Source: an uncultured Oribacterium sp.
GTDB taxonomy: Bacteria > Bacillota > Clostridia > Lachnospirales > Lachnospiraceae
DNA: 7,844 nt
Direction: 5' to 3'
NCBI GenBank assembly: GCA_900772695.1
Contig: CAAGRO010000111.1
Coordinates: 1 to 7,844, forward strand
A program made the translations under genes and the position numbers. Below the pieces are notes generated by a model, which saw only the letters and a program-made list of their open reading frames with translations, made no database searches and had not been told where the DNA came from. Positions 1 through 6,400 of the stretch are shown piece by piece (the first letter of the stretch is position 1; the number at the start of each line of letters is the position of its first letter).

Positions 1-1
1 A

Positions 2-478
2 GAGCCGAATGTGGACGATCGACCAGTCAAAGCATCAGAGACGCAGCATCCGTTGGAGAAAATGTCCCAGGGCATCGGCCTCCGCCTCATCGCGAAGCGG
101 GTCCATGTGGGACTGGGCGCGCGGAAGGGCGTGACGCAGGCCGAGGTCGCGGCGGCTGTGGCCACCTGCCTCGAGGACGCCGGCATTGACCCACGCGCAG
201 TGGTGGACCTCGTGAGCATCGACCTCAAGAAACAGGAGGCGGGGATCCTCGCGTATAGCTACGAGCGCGGCGTGCCCTTCGTGACGTACACAGCGGAGGA
301 GCTCCGAACGGTCGAGGGCGCCTTCGCGGGCAGCAACTTCGTTCAGTCAGTCACGGGCGTCGCCAATGTCTGCGAGCGGGCGGCGGCCTTCGCCGCAGGA
401 CGGAGTGGTCACGCCGAGGTGCTGGTGCACAAGACGATTCACGGGAACGTGACGACCGCCGTCGCGGTGGAAGCGTAG
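2..478 (+). CDS. cbiG: Cobalt-precorrin-5A hydrolase CbiG, C-terminal part (5' end outside window)
   Basis: This is the C-terminal (CobE/CbiG_C-like) domain of CbiG, which in the anaerobic cobalamin pathway opens the lactone ring of cobalt-precorrin-5A and releases acetaldehyde; the enzyme is cytoplasmic. What is seen: a GLGARKG loop after the first strand, then DLVSIDLKKQEAG, a VPFVTYTAEEL segment, SVTGVANVCERAA and a closing HKTIHGNVTTAVAVE strand, in the order usual for this domain. The frame is open to the left edge (codons GAG CCG AAT before the GTG at 11), and a full CbiG is roughly twice as long, so the gene most likely starts upstream; the GTG at 11 has no convincing ribosome binding site. 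The family usually has Cys in the first loop (GxGCRxG); here it is Ala. GC content looks clearly higher than in the jet genes. A standalone CobE-like protein is the main alternative. Confidence 0.85.
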   Translation, partial: EPNVDDRPVKASETQHPLEKMSQGIGLRLIAKRVHVGLGARKGVTQAEVAAAVATCLEDAGIDPRAVVDLVSIDLKKQEAGILAYSYERGVPFVTYTAEELRTVEGAFAGSNFVQSVTGVANVCERAAAFAAGRSGHAEVLVHKTIHGNVTTAVAVEA

Positions 479-539
479 GATCCACACCAACAGTGGGTGT
501 GGCGTGGCATAGGCTACCGCCGTCGCGGTGGAAGCGTAG
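455..539. repeat. Exact 24-bp direct duplication of the cbiG 3' end
   Basis: Positions 455-478 (the last seven sense codons of cbiG plus its TAG stop) recur without mismatch at 516-539, 61 bp downstream, with 37 bp between the copies. Each copy holds a small palindrome, ACCGC-CGTC-GCGGT. The second copy is not part of a recognisable gene. The pattern fits a scar of an insertion, a recombination event or a slippage duplication at the border of the cbiG region; the sequence does not say which. Confidence 0.85.
482..502 (+). terminator. GC-rich hairpin after cbiG, possible weak terminator
   Basis: A perfect 7-bp stem (CCACACC at 482-488 with GGTGTGG at 496-502) with a 7-nt loop lies 3 bp past the cbiG stop. 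No run of T follows (next bases are CGTGGCAT), so it is not a standard intrinsic terminator; it could stabilise the 3' end of the transcript or act with Rho. Confidence 0.3.
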
Positions 540-597
540 ATTGACGAAAGATATACGAAGTTAAGAGAGAAATCGGATGAGAGAACCGCAAAATGTG

Positions 598-627
598 TTA
601 TGGAAACCGTCGTCCGTCCGATATACT
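598..627 (+). promoter_or_regulatory. Candidate promoter of the jet operon
   Basis: TATACT at 622-627 is one mismatch from the sigma-A -10 consensus. The best -35 is poor (TTATGG at 598-603, spacer 18). A start of transcription about 7 nt after the -10 would give a leader of roughly 40 nt that contains a hairpin, the ribosome binding site and the preferred jetA start. A second TTGACG at 541-546 has no suitable -10 at the right distance. Confidence 0.35.
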
Positions 628-643
628 GGAAAAATCAAGGAAG

Positions 644-659
644 GATGGGCGCACCCATC
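644..659 (+). other. Leader hairpin upstream of jetA ribosome binding site
   Basis: GATGGG (644-649) and CCCATC (654-659) form a perfect 6-bp stem with a CGCA tetraloop, ending two bases before the AAAGGA ribosome binding site. It could modulate translation or mRNA stability; there is no direct proof. Confidence 0.4.
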
Positions 660-661
660 GG

Positions 662-667
662 AAAGGA
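662..667 (+). promoter_or_regulatory. Ribosome binding site that decides the jetA start
   Basis: AAAGGA lies 8 nt before a GTG at 676. The upstream in-frame ATG at 577 has only AAGAGAG-like sequence before it. This supports GTG 676 as the start. Confidence 0.65.
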
Positions 668-675
668 CGAAACGC

Positions 676-2157
676 GTGCAGATCACAGAAAAGCTTCTGA
701 AGCCGCTGCCGGAGGTGCAGTATCTGAATACGGAGAATACGGATCGGTATCGCTGCATCATGCGTATCTTCTATGAGAATACGGAGAAGCTCCACAACTG
801 GATGTACCAGGAGGAGGTGTATGATGCACTGCGGGTGTTCCCGGAATTTCGCGACTACCGGCTGGAGCAGTGCCAGCAGGATCTCACGAGCCTCGTGAAC
901 TGGCATAATCTCGAAACGCTGCAGGACACGCGTCATGTGAGCTCCCTCGAGGAGTTTCAGAGCCGGCGCTATCGCTACCAGATGTCGCCCTACAGTGTGG
1001 AAATCGAGCGTCTGGTCCTCCGACTCGAGCATCTCGAAATCGAGGGTGGGTCCCTGGAACCGACTCTGCTCGAGCGTATCCGGCGGGCCATCGAACGCTT
1101 CCCGGACATGGTCGATGCCGAGCCGGCGGAGGCCTATGATTTCTGGGACGATCTCGAGCGGAATTTCACGCGTCTCAATCAGAATTATCATGATTATATC
1201 CGCGACCTCAGCAGCGTGCGCGCGGAGGAGATGATGCATACGCAGGAGTTTCTGCTGTTTAAGGATAAGCTCGTCGAGTATCTTCGAAACTTCGTCACGA
1301 GTCTGCAGCGGAACGTCGGCGTGATCGAGGAACTGCTGGAGGCCCTCAGTCCATCGCTCTGTGAGGCGGTACTGGAGAAGGTCAATGCTTACGAAGCCGC
1401 GATTCCCCGGATGGAGCAGGTGGCACCGGAGACCATCGCGGAAAATAACCGCGGAAAGCTGGAGAGCATCCGGCGCTGGTTCCAGACCTCCGAGGGGGAG
1501 GACAATGAGGCCGGGAAGCTCTTCGATGCGACGAATGACATTATCCGCCGCATCACCCGTTTCGCTATGGAGATGAGCGAGAAGAGCGCGATGGGCTCGA
1601 ACCGACGGGAGGAGTACCGCAAGGTGGCAGAGCTCTTTCTCGCCTGCGAGGATCTGTCTGAAGCACATCAGCTGAGCGCCTGCATCTTCGGCGTCGAGAC
1701 ACCGCGGCATCTACGGAGTGAGGTAGAAGCGAACAGCCAGAGCATGAACATGAGTGCTTATGCGCTGGAGCCGGAGCGGAAGCAGCTGAAATCACGTTCC
1801 CGGAAGGGCACAGAGCGGAGCAATCGAAGTGCGATCACGGATCACAGCGAAGAGAAAAAAGCGATGCGGCAGCAGATCCTGGAGGCGCAGCGCGCACGAA
1901 ATGCCGCGCTGCAGGCGCTCGAGCAGGATGGCTGCATCGATTTCTCAGCATTGCCCTGCCTCACCCGAGAGCTGAGAGAGGTACTGCTTCGCTGGGTATC
2001 CGATGCGCTGGAGGACCCGGGACGGACGGCACGTACCGAGGATGGACGCCGGTTCACCCTGGAAAGTGCGGGCTGGGGTGAACGCTGCGTGGTGCACTGC
2101 GAGGACGGTGATTTCGAGATGCCGAAAATGCGTATCGTGTTTGAAGAGGAGAACTGA
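676..2157 (+). CDS. jetA: Wadjet type II JetA, MukF-like kleisin subunit (TIGR02677/DUF2397 family)
   Basis: JetA is the kleisin of the Wadjet SMC-like complex; it bridges the JetC heads and recruits JetB, and the complex acts on intracellular plasmid or phage DNA. From GTG 676 the protein has 493 residues, close to my recollection of the family size. Seen in it: an N-terminal block with YLNTENTDRYRCIMR (about 16-30), then LVNWHNL and QDTRHVSSLEEF leading to RRYRYQMSPYSVE (about 73-109), which match the winged-helix region of TIGR02677 proteins. A long helical middle follows (about 110-340), then a charged stretch rich in R, K, E and Q (about 365-420), and a C-terminal domain ending in GDFEMPKMRIVFEEEN. 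A longer form from ATG 577 would add 33 residues without resemblance to the family. The stop is 2 bp before jetB. Type III JetA (DUF5716) is the alternative, but the partners point to type II. Confidence 0.85.
   Translation: MQITEKLLKPLPEVQYLNTENTDRYRCIMRIFYENTEKLHNWMYQEEVYDALRVFPEFRDYRLEQCQQDLTSLVNWHNLETLQDTRHVSSLEEFQSRRYRYQMSPYSVEIERLVLRLEHLEIEGGSLEPTLLERIRRAIERFPDMVDAEPAEAYDFWDDLERNFTRLNQNYHDYIRDLSSVRAEEMMHTQEFLLFKDKLVEYLRNFVTSLQRNVGVIEELLEALSPSLCEAVLEKVNAYEAAIPRMEQVAPETIAENNRGKLESIRRWFQTSEGEDNEAGKLFDATNDIIRRITRFAMEMSEKSAMGSNRREEYRKVAELFLACEDLSEAHQLSACIFGVETPRHLRSEVEANSQSMNMSAYALEPERKQLKSRSRKGTERSNRSAITDHSEEKKAMRQQILEAQRARNAALQALEQDGCIDFSALPCLTRELREVLLRWVSDALEDPGRTARTEDGRRFTLESAGWGERCVVHCEDGDFEMPKMRIVFEEEN
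2145..2151 (+). promoter_or_regulatory. jetB ribosome binding site inside the jetA 3' end
   Basis: AGAGGAG lies 8 nt before the jetB ATG and inside the last jetA codons. With only 2 bp between the jetA TGA and the jetB ATG, the two proteins are probably made by coupled translation, as expected for complex partners. Confidence 0.75.
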
Positions 2158-2159
2158 GG

Positions 2160-3275
2160 ATGCAGGAAGAACTGGAAGCGCTTCTGTCGAAGCACTGGAT
2201 ACTGAAATCGGAGGATCGGGAACTGTACTATCAGATCCGCGATCATGCGCAGGAGATCCGTAAATTTGTAACGGAGCGACTGGGCTGCCCGATGATCGAG
2301 AACCAGCTGCTCATCAAGGTCGAGCGGATCCCGGCGGTGCCGAAGCCGTTTATGGGTATACAGGAGTTCCGCAGTCCCCGGGAGTACGCGCTCTTTTCGA
2401 TGCTGCTCATGTTTCTCGAGGAGCATGCCGAGGATCAGTTTATCCTCTCGCAGCTCACGGAATTCATCGCCGGGAATCTCCCGGGTGGTGGTGTGGACTG
2501 GACCTCCTACCAGGAGCGTCGGCGGCTGGTGCGGGTACTGCAATACGCGGAGAGCCAGGGGATGCTGAAGCGAACCGATGGCTCAGAGGACAGCTTCGTC
2601 GAGTCGCAGAAGGATGTACTGTATGAAAATACCGGCGTCTCCCTCTACTATATGCGCAGCTTTTCAGAGGATATCATGCACTATCGTGGGCTCGAGGATT
2701 TCCTGAACTCCGGCTGGTACGAGGTGGACGAGGACAAGGGCCTCGTGCGAAGACACCGCGTCTACCGGCGACTGCTGTTTGCGCCGGGGTTGTATCGCTC
2801 GGAGGGGGCTGAGGGTGATTATGAGTATCTGAAGAATCAGGGGGCCCGTATGCGGGAGGAGCTCAGCGGGCTGCTTTCGCTTCGACTCGAGATCTCGAAG
2901 GGCGGCGCCATGTTGCTTTTGAGTGATGACAGTGGACTCGGGGAGGCGTTCCCGGGCTCCAGCACGATGTCGGATATCCTGCTCCTGGTGCTGGACGCCA
3001 TCCAGAAGCGCGTGCAGAGCGAGGACTGGAAGACGGATGTCCGGGACTGTATCGTGCTGGAGGAGCCGGAGTTTGATGCGCTGCTCCGCGAGGTGCGAAG
3101 CGAAAACCTGAGTCGCTTCTCGAAGGTCTACCGGGACCTCCCGGAGGGCGATTTTCTGAAGGAGGTGAAGGCACAGATGATGCTCTGGACCTTCCTTTCG
3201 AGAGATACGGAGAACGGACGACTGCGGCTCGAGCCGTCCTGCGCGAAGCTCGCGGGACGTTATGTGGAATCATAA
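2160..3275 (+). CDS. jetB: Wadjet type II JetB, MukE/KITE-like subunit (TIGR02678/DUF2398 family)
   Basis: JetB is the winged-helix KITE-type partner of the JetA kleisin and works in the JetABC motor. The protein has 371 residues, in line with TIGR02678. Motifs seen: REYALFSMLLMFLEE with EDQFILSQL (about 74-99), which is the typical first helix pair and wing; QERRRLVRVLQYAESQGML (about 118-136) followed by a TDG turn; DVLYENTGVSLYYMR (about 152-166); and HRVYRRLLFAPGLY (about 199-212), the conserved RRLL..P..Y box. Near 250-285 come a MLLLSDDSG strand-turn and a leucine-rich helix (SDILLLVLDAI). The ATG is fixed by the ribosome binding site in jetA. It is followed by a 166-bp spacer rather than directly by jetC, which is unusual for such compact operons. 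No frameshift or lost motif was seen. Confidence 0.85.
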   Translation: MQEELEALLSKHWILKSEDRELYYQIRDHAQEIRKFVTERLGCPMIENQLLIKVERIPAVPKPFMGIQEFRSPREYALFSMLLMFLEEHAEDQFILSQLTEFIAGNLPGGGVDWTSYQERRRLVRVLQYAESQGMLKRTDGSEDSFVESQKDVLYENTGVSLYYMRSFSEDIMHYRGLEDFLNSGWYEVDEDKGLVRRHRVYRRLLFAPGLYRSEGAEGDYEYLKNQGARMREELSGLLSLRLEISKGGAMLLLSDDSGLGEAFPGSSTMSDILLLVLDAIQKRVQSEDWKTDVRDCIVLEEPEFDALLREVRSENLSRFSKVYRDLPEGDFLKEVKAQMMLWTFLSRDTENGRLRLEPSCAKLAGRYVES

Positions 3276-3292
3276 TTCACTACAGTTCAGGA

Positions 3293-3361
3293 AGGGGACC
3301 CGGAGGACCGGCAACGGATGCACAGTACTCCGCAACCGGTGAACTCTAAGCCGGGGACCCT
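3293..3361 (+). repeat. Structured intergenic repeat, copy A (jetB-jetC spacer)
   Basis: This 69-bp unit matches 7725-7793 at 63 of 69 positions without gaps. It can fold into one long hairpin. Outer stem: 3295-3297 with 3358-3360, and 3299-3303 with 3351-3355. Then an asymmetric loop (3304-3306 against 3341-3350). Then ACCGG 3307-3311 with CCGGT 3336-3340. Then a symmetric internal loop CAA/CAA (3312-3314, 3333-3335). Then CGGA 3315-3318 with TCCG 3329-3332 and a 10-nt apical loop. The longest exact block, GAACTCTAAG included, spans 3335-3361. No reading frame is apparent in it. I recognise no known riboswitch, ribozyme, attC or REP consensus. It may be a cis-acting RNA in the operon transcript or a dispersed genomic repeat. 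Confidence 0.8.
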
Positions 3362-3398
3362 GCCCTAACGCCTATAAGCAGTCAAAATCATTTAGATC

Positions 3399-3421
3399 GT
3401 GCGTCCCACTGGGGGACGCGC
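3399..3421 (+). other. Strong hairpin just upstream of jetC
   Basis: GCGTCCC (3401-3407) pairs perfectly with GGGACGC (3413-3419), extended by a T-G wobble and a G-C pair to nine pairs, with the 5-nt loop ACTGG. No T run follows, so a terminator is unlikely. It ends nine bases before the jetC ribosome binding site and may protect a processed 5' end or tune jetC translation. Confidence 0.6.
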
Positions 3422-3429
3422 AGAAAGAC

Positions 3430-3433
3430 AGGA
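3430..3433 (+). promoter_or_regulatory. jetC ribosome binding site
   Basis: AGGA stands 8 nt before the ATG at 3442, in an A-rich stretch directly after the hairpin. It is a usable but short Shine-Dalgarno sequence and supports this start. Confidence 0.6.
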
Positions 3434-3441
3434 TATAAATT

Positions 3442-6400
3442 ATGGGACAGAACAGATGGCACGCGAATAAGCTCGGCCTTATCAACTTCTGGTATTACGA
3501 TGAGCAGGAATTCTGCTTTGCGAAGGGACGGCTTCTGCTGCGCGGCTCGAATGGCTCCGGAAAATCCGTTACGATGCAGAGCGCGATTCCACTTCTCCTC
3601 GATGGTAATGCCAACCCGGAGCGACTGGATCCGTTCGGTTCCCGTGACCGTAAGATGTCCGGCTATCTCCTGGAGGAGGGCGATGAGCGGGAGGAGCGGA
3701 CCGGCTATCTCTATATGGAATTTAAGCGTGAGAAGAGCGAATCTTACTTTACAATCGGTATGGGCATCCGTGCCCGCCGTGGAAAGCCGCTGGACAAGTG
3801 GTACTTCGGTATCCTCGATGGCCGACGCGTCGGTGTCGATTTTTCGCTCTATCGCAGTGGCGCGGAGAAGCTCACGCTGACCCGGAAGGAGCTTGAAAAC
3901 CGCCTTGCGGAGGGCGGACGAGTCTATGATCGTCAGGCGGATTATATCGAGTTCGTGAACCAGCAGCTCTTCGGCTTCGCGACGACGGATGCCTACCGGG
4001 AGATGCTTGATCTTCTCATCCAGCTCCGTACGCCGAAGTTGTCCCGCGATTTCAAGCCATCCGTCATCAACGACATCCTGAGCTCCGCGCTGCAGGGTCT
4101 CTCCGAGGAGGACCTGCGGCCAATGACGGAGGCCATCGAGAATATGGATTCTCTCCGGCTTCAGCTGGAGACCAAGGAGGTCGCGCGAAAGGCGGTCGAC
4201 CATATCGCGCGCGTTTTCGATCGCTATAACCGAAGCATGCTGTATGCGAAGGCGAGCGCGGCCGACCAGGCAGGGAAGCGCCTGAAGGCGAACATCCAGG
4301 CTCTCGCGGAGGAGCAGACGAAGCTCTCCGAGGCAGCGTCCAGGCTGACAGCATTGACCGACGAGCTGGCGCAGCTCTCCTCCCAGAAGGCGACGATGGA
4401 GATGGAGCGGGAGGAGCTCGGAAAGAGCGATGCCTACCAGCTGAAGCAGGAGGAGCAGAAGCTGGTCGGACAACTCGCCGGGCTTCAGGAGAATCGCACG
4501 AAGAAGGAAGCGCGGATCGGAAAGAAGCAGGATGATGAGCGTGCGTGCCGGGCACAGCTTCAGCAGCTGGACGAGAAAAAAGCGACGAAGCGCGCAGAGA
4601 TCCAGGACTGTCTCGAGGATATGTCCGCGCAGGCAGAGTGCATGAACTATCAGGCACAGAGCTTCCTCGAGGATGAGCTCACAAAGGGCATCGACGAGGC
4701 ATTTTCCTTTAAGACCTATGAGGCGGAGTTTCAGAAAACGAAGCAGGGCATACAGGAAGGGCTCGTGGTGCAGCAGCGTCTCGCGAAGGGGGAGGAGAAG
4801 CTCCGTGAGAAGCGGGACGAGCTCGCCCGGCAGCAGGACAGCGCAGACCGCGCAGAGCGGAAGCTGCGTGAGGCAGAGGCGGCGCTCACGGAAGCAGAGA
4901 GCAGCTGGAAGGAAGCACTGTATATCTGGCATGGCGAGAACCAGGAGCTGAAGCTGCCGGAGGAGGTACTGCAGGGGCTCTGCCGCTTCGCAGACAGCTA
5001 TGATGAGGGCGCGGATTATGCGCAGGCGAAGCGTCCAGTGGACCGGGCGCTGCAGGATCTGGGGCTTCAGCTGAAGGAAGAGCTGGAAGCGCGGAGACGG
5101 GAAAGCCGGGCCCTGTCAGAGGAGAAAGCGAACTGCGAGGCAGAGCTTCGCGAGTGGGAGAACGAACGTGAGCCGGAGCCGGAGCGGAGTGAAGCAGTGC
5201 TGGAAAACCGCCGTCGACTGACGAAGCGCGGCATCCCGTATCATGCGTTTTATAAGACGCTCGAATTCGCGGATTCGCTCGATGACGAGACCAGAAACCG
5301 TATCGAAGAGGCGATGCTCGAGATGGGTCTGCTGGATGCGCTGGTGATCGAAGAGAGCTATCGGGAGGAGGTACTGCGGCTGGACCCGGGTGCCTGCGAC
5401 CGCTATATTTTCGTGCGCAAAAATGCGGGAAAAACCCTCGGAAAAACAGCACTCGATGCGCTGACCCTGAACGACAGCGTCAACACCGTGTTCCTGAACA
5501 TGGAGATGACGGATATTCTCGGCCATATCTCGATGGAGGGCAATGCTGAGACCGTGATCTCCGCGGATGGTACCTGGCGGAACGGCCTGCTGGCCGGCAC
5601 GATCAGCGGGGAGTACCACGCTGGATTTATCGGCACGCAGGCCAGAGAGCGGAACCGTGCAGAGAAAATCCGTGTGTTAAAGGAGCGCATCGCCGAGCTG
5701 GAAGCGGAGATCACCAGACTTTCGGAAGAGATGGCGCAGTTCCAGAATCGGATCGAGCACCTCGAGGAAGAGTATCGGGGCTTCCCGAAGGAAAAGGCAC
5801 TGAAGGATGCGCTCAATGTCTGCGAGGAAGCGGAAAAGTGGCTGGAGCTTCAGAATAAGCAGAAGCAGAAGCTCGATCAGGAGGTGCATGCGCTCATCCA
5901 GGCGCTGCAGGAGGATCGAACCGAGGCGGCGAAAATCGCAGAACGGCTGTATCTCCGGAACAGCCTGGAGGTGTTTGTGCAGGCTTCGCAGGCTGCGATG
6001 GAATATCAGAGCGGTCTCCGCGCACTGGCCCTTACCCATGCTTCGTATCTTGATCAGGTTGCGGCACTCCGGCAGCAGCAGGCCCAGCTCGACGGGATTG
6101 AGGCTGACCTCGAGCAGCTTCGCTATGATCAGGGTATCCTCGAAAAGGATATCCGGGATGTCGAAAACCGCAGGGCGTCCATCGAGAAGCAGCTCGCACT
6201 TACGGATTATGCGGCGATCCAGGAGCGACTGGATACCTGCATCGAGTGGCTTGCGCACTATGATGAGACGCGCGGCAACTGTGAGAACGAACGAGGCCGG
6301 AAGGAGACGGAGTGTCGGAATACGAAGGAGAAGATCGAGACCCTGTCGGCAGCACGTATCCTGCTGGAGGCAGAGCAGGCGTATACGGAGGAGGTCTATC

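Noticed and set aside
541..569. Promoter with -35 TTGACG at 541
   Set aside because: No acceptable -10 box stands 16-18 bp downstream (the place reads AGAGAG).
598..1710. Open frame of 370 codons on the minus strand opposite jetA
   Set aside because: Same shadow effect; no family resemblance and it lies entirely against jetA and its leader.
3293..3361. Known riboswitch, ribozyme, attC site or CRISPR repeat
   Set aside because: I compared from memory with SAM, cobalamin, TPP, THF, twister, pistol, hammerhead and HDV-like consensus sequences and attC boxes; none fits. Only two copies 4.4 kb apart exist, so it is no CRISPR array.
3361..3400. Internal promoter for jetC
   Set aside because: AT-rich words such as TATAAG at 3374 exist, but no -35 of any quality is at the right distance.
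3388..4932. Long open frame on the minus strand (514 codons) opposite jetC
   Set aside because: It is leucine/arginine-rich shadow coding caused by the GAG/CTC codon bias of jetC, with no recognisable domain; jetC on the plus strand has clear motifs across the same stretch.
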